Below are positions 1-6,507 of a DNA stretch of 31,241 nucleotides, piece after piece. The notes below the pieces were generated by a model, which was not told the origin of the DNA, made no database searches, and was given only the letters and a program-made list of their open reading frames with translations. The translations under genes and the position numbers were made by a program. Location: NCBI GenBank assembly GCA_964464635.1, contig CAYXGT010000022.1, forward strand, positions 1-31,241, given 5' to 3'. Position 1 is the first letter of the stretch, and each line of letters opens with the position of its first letter. Source of the stretch: CAYLMG01 sp964464635 (GTDB lineage: Bacteria > Planctomycetota > Phycisphaerae > Sedimentisphaerales > Anaerobacaceae).

Positions 1-382
1 TTCCCTGCTCAAGGTGCCGAAGAGCTCTCCTGCGAATAAACGGCTCACACATCGCAGCGACTTCAATCGCACTTAAGACCCTGGTGGGCCGGCCTGACTT
101 TTCCAGCGTCTCCTGCAGCGCACAGGCATTGATAATGGTTGACAGCATTCCCATATAATCGGCCGTATTTCTGGGTATTCCGCTAAGCTCGGAGAAGGTT
201 TCACCCCGCAGGAAATTGCCCGCACCAACCACAACCGCGATTTGCGGCCCGAGTTTGCAAATCTCCGCTATCCTCTCGGCAATTGATTTGAGGACCGCTC
301 CGTCAATCCCGAATTCTCCGGGCTTACAAAAACTTTGCCCGGAAAGCTTCAGCAATACCCGATTGTATTTGCTTTTTGCCAT
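1..382 (-). CDS. pyrH: UMP kinase, 3' part cut by window edge
   Basis: Uridylate kinase phosphorylates UMP to UDP in cytosolic pyrimidine nucleotide synthesis. The minus-strand frame opens with ATG at 382 and stays open to the left edge, giving 127 residues that begin MAKSKYNRVLLKLSGQSF. Seen: the N-terminal KLSG nucleotide-binding motif (residues 12-15), a GAGNFLRG loop matching the family GGGNxFRG, and RNTADYMGMLSTIINA, which matches the family R-x-x-A-D-x-M-G-M-L-x-T-x-x-N segment. About half of the usual 235-245 residues is visible. It lies 50 bp downstream of tsf in the same orientation, which is the widespread rpsB-tsf-pyrH order; frr would be expected next, outside the window. No strong Shine-Dalgarno site precedes the ATG, only a weak GGGATA. 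Confidence 0.95.
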   Translation of the reverse strand, partial: MAKSKYNRVLLKLSGQSFCKPGEFGIDGAVLKSIAERIAEICKLGPQIAVVVGAGNFLRGETFSELSGIPRNTADYMGMLSTIINACALQETLEKSGRPTRVLSAIEVAAMCEPFIRRRALRHLEQG

Positions 383-432
383 TTAGTATCCCATATCCCG
401 CTCAAGATACACTGCGCTTTTGGGATTATTTT

Positions 433-1299
433 TCAGCCGACACTGAAACGGACGAACTTTGTAATTTTAGCCTGGCCGCCGGCTTGTTTTGCGGCATCGG
501 CAAGAACCTGGGCAACAGTCTTGCTGTCGTCTTTGACAAACTGCTGCTCAAGCAGGCAGTTCTCTGCAAAAAACTTTTTGAGCTTTCCTTCGACGATTTT
601 TTCGACGATGTTGGCAGGTTTGTTTTTGACCTGCTCGGCATAGATTTGCTTTTCAGCCTCGATTGTCTTCGCATCAATGCTGTCTTTATCAAGCCCGACA
701 GGTTTGGCGGCGGTGATGTGCATAGCTATATCAACGGCAGCTTTTTTGATGTCGTCACCTGCGGCGACTTTTTCATCACTGGTTTCAATCTGCAGCATTG
801 CGCCTACTTTACTGTTGAAGTGTACGTAAGAGCTTATCAGGCCGGGACCATCGAGACTGAACTTTGCATAATCGCCGACCAGGGTTTTCTCCCCGGTTTT
901 GCTGGCGACCTCATTAATGACGTCACTGAATTTTTTGCCGTCAATAGCTGTTTCGAGAATATTTTCTGCGCCTTCGTCAGCAGGGCAGGCCATTGCATAA
1001 TCGGCAAGCTTGTCGGCAGCGGCAAGAAAATCATCACTTTTTGCAACGAAGTCTGTCTCACAGCAGAGCGTTACCATAACAGCGGTTTTGCCGTCATCGG
1101 CTTTTTTACTAACGAGCAGGCCTTCGGAGGTCTGCCGCTCGGCTCTTTTTTCAAGCGTAGCAAGTCCTTTTTTGCGCAGAATCCCCATAGCCTTCTGCAT
1201 ATCACCATCAGCTTCGGTAAGGGCCTCTTTGCAGTCCATCATACCCTGTCCGCTCATTTTTCGCAGTTTCATTACGGTCGATGCTGAGATTTCAGACAT
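433..1299 (-). CDS. tsf: Elongation factor Ts
   Basis: EF-Ts is the guanine-nucleotide exchange factor that recycles EF-Tu. The 288-residue protein starts at ATG 1299, which has a GAGGAG Shine-Dalgarno site about 7 bases upstream; the frame is open 15 codons further but without such a site. Seen: an N-terminal UBA-like segment (MKLRKMSGQGMMDCKEAL, about residues 10-27) and the EF-Tu-contacting TDFVAKSDDF motif (family TDFVA+N-x-x-F) near residue 80. The rest matches the EF-Ts dimerisation-core pattern and ends without an extension. Second gene of the rpsB-tsf-pyrH operon, 65 bp after rpsB, with no promoter or terminator seen between them. Confidence 0.96.
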   Translation of the reverse strand: MSEISASTVMKLRKMSGQGMMDCKEALTEADGDMQKAMGILRKKGLATLEKRAERQTSEGLLVSKKADDGKTAVMVTLCCETDFVAKSDDFLAAADKLADYAMACPADEGAENILETAIDGKKFSDVINEVASKTGEKTLVGDYAKFSLDGPGLISSYVHFNSKVGAMLQIETSDEKVAAGDDIKKAAVDIAMHITAAKPVGLDKDSIDAKTIEAEKQIYAEQVKNKPANIVEKIVEGKLKKFFAENCLLEQQFVKDDSKTVAQVLADAAKQAGGQAKITKFVRFSVG

Positions 1300-1364
1300 T
1301 TCGATAAACTCCTCATTACGTATTGCAAAACAGACCTTGAGCAATCAACACTTTATTCGAATAC

Positions 1365-2234
1365 TCATTTATCAGCCTGCTGTTCGTTTTGTTTCTGCGT
1401 TTCTTCGTTGCCCGGAATATCAGCAGGCTGTGTTTTTTCGTCTTTCTCGGCCCGGCTCTGAGCAGCTACCGGCTGAGCATCAGCTTCATCCGCACGAGCG
1501 AGAACGCTTCTGGAGCGAAGTTTTTTCGGGTGCTGCATCGGCTGAGCGGCAACCATAGTTTTGCCGACAGCTACAGCGTCGGCAAGCTCGTCGAGCAAAA
1601 GGCTTATAGCCCTGATTGAGTCGTCATTTGCAGGAATGGCAACTTCCACCGCGTCGGGGTTGGAATCCGTATCGAGAATACCAACGGTCGGGATGCCGAG
1701 TTTTCTGGCTTCGGCGAGCGCGATATATTCCTTTTTTGCGTCGATGACGACAACCACGCCGGGCAATTGAGTCATCTTGCGTATGCCTTCAAGATTTGAT
1801 TTGATTTTTCTCATCTCGCGTTTCAGCCTTGAAGCCTGCTTTTTGCTGTCGCTGTCGAGCGTGCCGTCCTCAACCATAGCTTCGAGCATTTCGAGTCTCT
1901 GAAGTCTTGAGCGAATGGTCCTGAAATTTGTCAGCGTTCCCCCAAGCCAGCGGGTTGACACATAGTGCATCTGGCATTTTTTAGCGGCGGCCTCGACGGC
2001 TTTCTGTGCCTGTCTCTTTGTCCCCACAAAGACAACGTCTTTGCCCGAAGAGACAACTTCAGCGAGCAGCTTTTTTGCAATCAGCAGGGATTTTATTGTC
2101 TGTTTTACATCAATTATGTGAATTTTGCCTCTTTTTGCGAAGATAAACGGAGCCATTTTGGGATTCCATCGGCTGACACCGTGACCGAAGTGCACCCCCG
2201 CATTAATTAATTCACGAACCAGCTCTTTAGCCAC
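1365..2234 (-). CDS. rpsB: 30S ribosomal protein S2
   Basis: S2 binds the 30S subunit late in assembly and anchors S1 in many bacteria. The likely start is GTG at 2234, giving VAKELVRELINAGVHFGHG (V read as Met), because GGAGG lies six bases upstream; the frame is open 11 codons further but without a ribosome binding site. Family signatures seen include AGVHFGHGVSRWNPKM, the FIFAKRGKIHIID strand, RWLGGTLTNF and PTVGILDTDSNPD. The protein has 289 residues; the last 45 or so form a low-complexity tail rich in Ala, Gln, Glu and Lys that goes beyond the S2 core and is probably disordered. Leader operon gene with its own promoter at 2300-2328 and a hairpin in the leader. Confidence 0.97.
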   Translation of the reverse strand: MAKELVRELINAGVHFGHGVSRWNPKMAPFIFAKRGKIHIIDVKQTIKSLLIAKKLLAEVVSSGKDVVFVGTKRQAQKAVEAAAKKCQMHYVSTRWLGGTLTNFRTIRSRLQRLEMLEAMVEDGTLDSDSKKQASRLKREMRKIKSNLEGIRKMTQLPGVVVVIDAKKEYIALAEARKLGIPTVGILDTDSNPDAVEVAIPANDDSIRAISLLLDELADAVAVGKTMVAAQPMQHPKKLRSRSVLARADEADAQPVAAQSRAEKDEKTQPADIPGNEETQKQNEQQADK

Positions 2235-2267
2235 AAAAAACCTCCAAATTTTCACCACAATACACAC

Positions 2268-2288
2268 CTGCCTGCCACTTACAGGCAG
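2268..2288 (-). promoter_or_regulatory. Hairpin in the rpsB mRNA leader
   Basis: A perfect 7-bp inverted repeat (CTGCCTG / CAGGCAG, 7-base loop) lies between the predicted rpsB promoter and its ribosome binding site, so it would be in the 5' untranslated leader. S2 represses its own mRNA through leader structures in several phyla; whether this hairpin does so here is inference. Confidence 0.4.
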
Positions 2289-2299
2289 CTAAAGAGTGG

Positions 2300-2328
2300 A
2301 AAATACATCAGATTTGGAAATATGTCAA
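2300..2328 (-). promoter_or_regulatory. Predicted sigma70 promoter of rpsB-tsf-pyrH
   Basis: On the minus strand TTGACA (2328-2323) and TATTTT (2305-2300) are separated by exactly 17 bases. The -35 is consensus. The predicted start of transcription, near 2293, leaves a leader of about 60 bases before the GTG of rpsB. Confidence 0.75.
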
Positions 2329-2549
2329 GATTTTTTGCCGGGGTCAGTAATATTGTTAAAATTTATAATACCGCCGTCTAATCATTAGTCTCTAAGTTCC
2401 GGTGATTTTTCTTCGAAAAGTATGTTAATTAAAACGTATTCCTTTCTGTTATTTGGTTAGCGAAAAGGTGTTTTTATGTTAATTTTCCTTCGATATCATT
2501 TTACCCCGAGCTTCCCTAACAATCCTTAAACAGGTTGGTCGAACAATGG
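2329..2549. other. AT-rich intergenic stretch behind the histidine kinase gene
   Basis: About 220 bases between the rpsB promoter and the stop of the histidine kinase. No convincing ORF, RNA gene or strong hairpin with a T tract was seen. A short CTAAT-C-ATTAG palindrome lies near 2380. The kinase transcript therefore has no obvious intrinsic terminator here. Confidence 0.5.
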
Positions 2550-3983
2550 TTATTGAGGCACGTCCGCAGCAGGAAGTACCAGCCTGACAGCAAATATCCC
2601 GCCTTTCTGCACTTTAACACTGGCGGCACCTCCCAAAGCTCTGACTACTCTCTGCACTATTGCAAGTCCCAGGCCTGAGTGAACATCGGTATGTGAGCGT
2701 GAAGAATCGGCCCGCCAGAAGGAGTCAAAGACCTGTGAGACCTGCTCATTGGTGAGTGTGCAGCCGGTATTGGCAATAGTGATTTCTACGCAAGCTTCGG
2801 ACTTCTTAGCGGTTGCCCATATCCGGCCGGTTTCGTTCGTATATTCAACAGCATTATCAAAAAGGTTCGATATGACTATAGCCAGATTGTCGGAATCCGA
2901 GAATAATATTGTACCATTCGGGATGTTATTCTCAAAAGTAACCTTTCGTTCAAGTGCTGTTTTTGAAAATGGCCGCCAGCAGGAACTTGCGAGCTTAGCC
3001 AGATTAATCTGCTCCCGGCGGAAGGCAACCTGATGGGTCTCAAGGCGGGCAAGCGTCAACAGATTAATTACCATTTTCTGCATATTCTCGACTATTGCCA
3101 GACAATCAGAAATGACTGCCTGGTATTCGTGCCGGTCGCGTGCCCGCATTAAAGTTACCTCAATTGTGGAGCGTAAACCTGCCAGGGGCGTTCGCAATTC
3201 GTGGGCTACGTCAGCAGTGAAACGTCGCTCTCGTTCAAATGCTTCTTCAAGCCTGGATAATAGCTCATTCAGTCGATTTCCTATAGGTACTATTTCAGTC
3301 GGGATTGAATTAGTGTTGATTCGAGCAGTGAGGTCATCTTCTTTAATAGCTGAGATTTCGGCAGCGATAGCATTCAGCGGCGCCAGTCCCCTTCGGACAA
3401 TGAACGCAGCAACAAGAAAAGACAATGTTATCACTGCGATTGAAGCTGATAAGAGCACTAATTTCAAAAACATCAGCTGGCTGTACAAATCGCCGGCATC
3501 TCTAACGACAACGAGAGCAAGCGTTTGCTCAGATGTCGGCTCTTTGTAATCCTTACTGTCGCTGTCAGATACCCGAGGTATGAACCTGAGGCCAACGGAA
3601 CGCTGAGGTTGGTTGTTTCTGCCCCGTGACTGTCCAAAAACAAGTTCATCGAGCCGGCTCGCAGGCAGAAAAAGATTATCCTCACCCAGTAAAGCAGACT
3701 TTACCACCACGGTACCATCAGCTCGCCAGAGCTGGTAGTAAGTCGGATGGTCGGTGTCCTGAAACTCCTGCATCTGCTGCAGCTCGAACTCCAGTTCAAT
3801 CTCGTCATTATCGATTTCAACCGAAGCCGCCAGTATCCGGGCCATAGATAACAGTGAAGTGTCAAATCGTTTAATTAATGCGTTATATATCAAAACGTAC
3901 ACCAGCAGGCTAAAGACAGCCAACAGCAGTACCAAACCGCCGATTATGCCGGTAAGCAGGTGATTTCGAAGCGAATATTTCAC
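2550..3983 (-). CDS. Two-component sensor histidine kinase, membrane-bound
   Basis: A 477-residue inner-membrane sensor kinase. Domains in order: TM1 about 11-35, a periplasmic sensor region about 36-170, TM2 about 172-197, HAMP linker about 198-250, a dimerisation/phosphoacceptor segment with FTADVAHELRTPL (His261), and a HATPase domain with N-box ISNLFDNAVEY (around 371-381), ANTG G1 box (404-407) and HSGLGLAI G2 box (435-442). This layout is that of the heavy-metal/QseC/TctE-like OmpR-partner kinases; the stimulus cannot be read from sequence. The periplasmic part contains acidic clusters (IDNDEIELEFELQQ), compatible with cation sensing, but that is inference. The ATG overlaps the stop of the response regulator by 4 bases, so the pair is translationally coupled. 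Confidence 0.93.
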   Translation of the reverse strand: MKYSLRNHLLTGIIGGLVLLLAVFSLLVYVLIYNALIKRFDTSLLSMARILAASVEIDNDEIELEFELQQMQEFQDTDHPTYYQLWRADGTVVVKSALLGEDNLFLPASRLDELVFGQSRGRNNQPQRSVGLRFIPRVSDSDSKDYKEPTSEQTLALVVVRDAGDLYSQLMFLKLVLLSASIAVITLSFLVAAFIVRRGLAPLNAIAAEISAIKEDDLTARINTNSIPTEIVPIGNRLNELLSRLEEAFERERRFTADVAHELRTPLAGLRSTIEVTLMRARDRHEYQAVISDCLAIVENMQKMVINLLTLARLETHQVAFRREQINLAKLASSCWRPFSKTALERKVTFENNIPNGTILFSDSDNLAIVISNLFDNAVEYTNETGRIWATAKKSEACVEITIANTGCTLTNEQVSQVFDSFWRADSSRSHTDVHSGLGLAIVQRVVRALGGAASVKVQKGGIFAVRLVLPAADVPQ

Positions 3984-4654
3984 GATTGAGCCCTCAAAGC
4001 GTAACCTCGACCACGGATAGTGTGTATCAAGCGAGGCTTATTCGGTCGTTCGATTTTTCTCCGCAAATAACCAATGTACACATCAACAACATTACTGTAT
4101 GCCGAAGAGTTGAACTCGTAAACGTGCTCCCATATATCCGAGCGAGATACGGTTTGGCCGGCGCGCATAGCCAGGTATTCCAGAAGAGCATATTCACGAG
4201 ATGTAAGCTGGATTTCTTCTCTGCCGCGCCGCACTTTTTGTTTTGTCAGGTCTAACTGCAAATCACCAATCTTGATGCTGGGATTTTTCTCCCGGTAGCT
4301 GCGGCGCAGCAATGCGCGAATCCGCGCCAAGAGCTCCTCGAATGCGAAAGGCTTAATCAGATAGTCGTCAGCGCCGAGGTCCAGACCTGTCACCCGGTCT
4401 TTTACAGTATCTTTCGCCGTCAGTATCAGAATATGTGTTTTTTGTCCTTGATTCCTAATCTCCTTAAGGATATCGAGGCCGTTTATGCCGGGCAGCATAA
4501 GGTCAAGGATAATCACATCATAGTCGCTGCCCTTTGCATACCAAAGCCCCTCCTTTCCATCGCCTGTGTAGTCTACGGCGAAACCAGCCTCACTCAGCCC
4601 CTTTGTGAGAGAACGCTGCAAAGGCTTATAGTCTTCAATGACCAATAGACGCAT
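3980..4654 (-). CDS. OmpR/PhoB-family response regulator
   Basis: DNA-binding partner of the kinase that follows. The 224-residue protein has a receiver domain (acidic pair Glu7/Asp8, phosphoacceptor Asp51 in IILDLMLPG, TAKD, and Lys in LIKPF) and a C-terminal winged helix (LTSREYALLEYLAMR ... VVDVYIGYLRRKIE ... IRGRGYAL), the standard OmpR layout. ATG 4654 is chosen since it opens the receiver fold directly (MRLLVIEDY) and has GGTGGA about 7 bases upstream; TTG 4669 and GTG 4666 are possible in frame but would lie in that site. A terminator hairpin ends just upstream, and a promoter-like sequence overlaps it, so expression may be separate from the PepSY-like gene upstream. Confidence 0.95.
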   Translation of the reverse strand: MRLLVIEDYKPLQRSLTKGLSEAGFAVDYTGDGKEGLWYAKGSDYDVIILDLMLPGINGLDILKEIRNQGQKTHILILTAKDTVKDRVTGLDLGADDYLIKPFAFEELLARIRALLRRSYREKNPSIKIGDLQLDLTKQKVRRGREEIQLTSREYALLEYLAMRAGQTVSRSDIWEHVYEFNSSAYSNVVDVYIGYLRRKIERPNKPRLIHTIRGRGYALRAQS

Positions 4655-4667
4655 AATAGTATCCACC

Positions 4668-4713
4668 AAAAAAAGTACCGCTGAGTAATAGTGCGTCAGA
4701 ATTCAGCGGTACT
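4668..4713 (-). terminator. Intrinsic terminator/attenuator between the PepSY-like gene and the response regulator
   Basis: On the minus strand an 11-bp perfect stem (AGTACCGCTGA, 18-base loop, TCAGCGGTACT) runs straight into seven T residues (complement of 4668-4674, the first also closing the stem). It ends the PepSY-like transcript while the response regulator's ribosome binding site begins immediately after the T tract. Confidence 0.75.
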
Positions 4714-4742
4714 ATTTTAGCCTTAAAAGGCTAATGTGTCAG
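4714..4742 (-). promoter_or_regulatory. Predicted promoter of the response regulator-kinase pair
   Basis: On the minus strand CTGACA (4742-4737) and TAAAAT (4719-4714) are 17 bases apart. A start about 7 bases on (near G4707) would fall inside the 5' arm of the terminator stem. A 7-bp inverted repeat TAGCCTT-AA-AAGGCTA (4718-4733) covers the spacer and could be an operator. Position and spacing are seen; activity is inferred. Confidence 0.5.
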
Positions 4743-4756
4743 TATCTTTCCTATCC

Positions 4757-5575
4757 TCAATCATCCTCGGCATCGTCGTCATCCTCATCATCGTCGTCTA
4801 CTTCTTTGCCGAGCAGCGTTCCATCGGCAGATACCTTTATTCCGATTTCCTGTCCATCGATGAGCAGTTCAGCCTCATAAATAATCCGGCCATTTTCATC
4901 TTCGCGCTCTATCTCCTTAACAGTTCCACCCTGAACCTGGCTTAGAATGGTTGTTTTGACGGCAGCAGGAACCTCATCGATAGAAAGCTGTTCTTCATCT
5001 TCGTCGTCATCATCTTCGTCATCATCACAATCGTCATCGTCTTCGTCATCATCATCGCAATCGTGATTATCTTCGTCTTTATCTCCAATCTCTTGTTCCA
5101 GAACGGTTCCATCAGCAGCAAATTCGATTTCTACTTCCTTGCCGTTCTCGATAAACTCCGCTTCATATGTAGTTTCCGGTATCTCAAGTTTCTTTAACGT
5201 GACAATATAATAGGTAACTTCCCGCTTGACCTCCTCTATCTGTGCACCAGCAGCCGCTTGAGCAATTGCCGACTTTACAGCATCCGGCAGCTCATCTATG
5301 GCAATTTCATCCTCGACTTCCACAAGAGTACCGTCTGGGGCGATTGTCAGCTCAAATTCCAGGTCTGCCTGTTCAAGCTCAACCTCATATACTTCCAGTC
5401 CTTCTCTTTCCAACTTCACCTCTTCAATGGTCGCCTCGGGGTAAAGCTCACTTATGGTAACCTTTATCTCATCGGGAAGGGGCTGCTTTTCCTGTTTGTC
5501 TGCGTATGTTACGACACAGGCTATTATAGCAATCAAAATCATAACACCAATAACCTTCAGGCTTCTTGCTTTCAT
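4757..5575 (-). CDS. Secreted PepSY-like repeat protein with poly-Asp/Glu linkers
   Basis: A 272-residue exported protein of unknown function. The N-terminus is a signal sequence (MKARSLK, then hydrophobic to about 20); Cys20 after IIA could be a lipobox, or signal peptidase I could cut after TYA (25). Three related repeats follow (about 33-89, 93-164, 198-258), each of the pattern LPDAVKxxI...G..I.EV.RE...YE.E....G.E.EI...ADGTLLE, which resembles PepSY/PepSY-like (beta-lactamase-inhibitor-like) domains. Repeats 2 and 3 are joined by a linker (165-196) made almost wholly of Asp and Glu with Cys173 and Cys183, and the protein ends in a second acidic tail (259-272). Such stretches bind divalent cations non-specifically. 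ATG 5575 has AAGGAG about 9 bases upstream. Being directly upstream of a two-component pair suggests it is their target or input; the ligand is unknown. Confidence 0.85.
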   Translation of the reverse strand: MKARSLKVIGVMILIAIIACVVTYADKQEKQPLPDEIKVTISELYPEATIEEVKLEREGLEVYEVELEQADLEFELTIAPDGTLVEVEDEIAIDELPDAVKSAIAQAAAGAQIEEVKREVTYYIVTLKKLEIPETTYEAEFIENGKEVEIEFAADGTVLEQEIGDKDEDNHDCDDDDEDDDDCDDDEDDDDEDEEQLSIDEVPAAVKTTILSQVQGGTVKEIEREDENGRIIYEAELLIDGQEIGIKVSADGTLLGKEVDDDDEDDDDAEDD

Positions 5576-5645
5576 TTTCAGTCTCCTTATTCAAAAAAGG
5601 CTCGCGATTTTTTCAACCTGCCACCGTGGTCAGGCTGAGCAACGT

Positions 5646-5674
5646 ATTTTATCAGAAAAGATGCTATCATATGA
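5646..5674 (-). promoter_or_regulatory. Possible activator-dependent promoter of the PepSY-like gene
   Basis: On the minus strand a good -10 (TAAAAT, 5651-5646) is paired at 17 bases with a poor -35 (TCATAT, 5674-5669). The poor -35 is part of the tandem heptamers TCATATT/TCATATG. Weak -35 elements overlapped by short direct repeats are typical of OmpR-family targets, so control by the adjacent regulator is plausible but unproven. Confidence 0.35.
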
Positions 5675-5850
5675 AATATGAGAAAGTGATGAGAAGAACA
5701 TATTTTTGAAACTTTTTTTTGCTCGCGCCAGGATTCCTGGGCGGTGTGCCTGAAGCGGAATGACTAAGAATTGCAACTTAATTTTAAATTAATAAACTCC
5801 GTCTCTGCATCTATACTTTATCAACCTCTTGCCAACAACAAAAAGCTGTG

Positions 5851-6303
5851 TTAATACCAGACTGTGATTATGAGATTGGGCTCGGTTTTTTTGGCAACTA
5901 CATTTCCAACCGTCGTGTCGGTTTGCTTTATTACAATACCGGGATTTTCCTTCAGCCAGACGTTGATTTGCTGCTCAAGAAAATCGATACTTCCGGCGTG
6001 AAGCTTTGTGAAGAACGTTTTTATATGCTGAATTCTTTCGGGCGAGCTTACCTGGCCTTTCATTTTTTTCAGGCTTGCCGGCTCTACCAGAGAAGCAGAA
6101 GTGCCGTCCAGATTCAAGGGAGCATGTGAGATGTTGCTTTCGTCGGTATCCGTATCGTCAAAAGGAATCGGCTTTTCCTCATCAGGAGAAATCGTTCTGC
6201 TCTCTCCGAAGACAACAAGCTCGTCAAGGTCCTCGCTGCCGAAATCCTTACTATCAAAATCTTTCGTGTCAATATCTTTGCTGCCTTTATTATTTTTATC
6301 CAT
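5851..6303 (-). CDS. Small acidic protein of unknown function
   Basis: A 150-residue cytosolic-looking protein with no signal peptide. The first 30 residues are an acidic tandem repeat (DTKDFDSKDFGSEDL, units of about five residues), followed by a Ser/Thr/Asp-rich disordered region to about 85. The last 60 residues look folded: an amphipathic helix (IQHIKTFFTKLHAGSIDFLEQQINVWLKE as overlapping short segments) and a final beta strand LIITVWY. Helix-N-WL+ENP followed by a terminal hydrophobic strand faintly recalls small Cse60-like proteins, but I do not recognise a family with confidence. ATG 6303 has AGAGGAG about 8 bases upstream and a promoter-like sequence is present, so it is likely real. 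It is separated from its neighbours by long gaps and is probably monocistronic. Confidence 0.75.
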   Translation of the reverse strand: MDKNNKGSKDIDTKDFDSKDFGSEDLDELVVFGESRTISPDEEKPIPFDDTDTDESNISHAPLNLDGTSASLVEPASLKKMKGQVSSPERIQHIKTFFTKLHAGSIDFLEQQINVWLKENPGIVIKQTDTTVGNVVAKKTEPNLIITVWY

Positions 6304-6332
6304 CGATAAATCTCCTCTTGCGAAACAATTTT

Positions 6333-6360
6333 TTTATACTGCAAATATTCTATCTTCCAA
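6333..6360 (-). promoter_or_regulatory. Predicted promoter of the small acidic protein gene
   Basis: Minus-strand TTGGAA (6360-6355) and TATAAA (6338-6333) with a 16-base spacer, about 30 bases upstream of the ATG at 6303. Confidence 0.45.
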
Positions 6361-6397
6361 CCTCTATTATCGGCACATCAGCCGCTTTTTAGCAGTT

Positions 6398-6430
6398 AAA
6401 AACGGCATTTGTAAACAGTTATGCCGTTTT
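6398..6430 (-). terminator. Intrinsic terminator of the secretin gene
   Basis: A perfect 10-bp inverted repeat (AAAACGGCAT / ATGCCGTTTT, 12-base loop) lies 78 bases after the secretin stop. On the minus strand the 3' arm ends in a run of five T. The stem has only five GC pairs, so strength is moderate. Confidence 0.65.
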
Positions 6431-6507
6431 ACATATATAATTATACGGGAGTTTTACGCTTTTTGCTACTTTTTTTTCTCGTTTATACACCCTCTCAGCC
6501 ATTTGAA

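Noticed and set aside
376..1287. 303-codon plus-strand ORF opposite tsf
   Set aside because: It is antisense to a clear EF-Ts gene, rich in Phe and Cys, and has no ribosome binding site or family resemblance.
4970..5070. Short-period tandem repeat of TCATC/TCGTC units
   Set aside because: It is explained by the poly-Asp/Glu linker coded on the minus strand and is not a CRISPR or VNTR outside genes.
5778..5792. TTAATTT-T-AAATTAA palindrome
   Set aside because: AT-only sequence expected by chance in this AT-rich gap; no supporting context.
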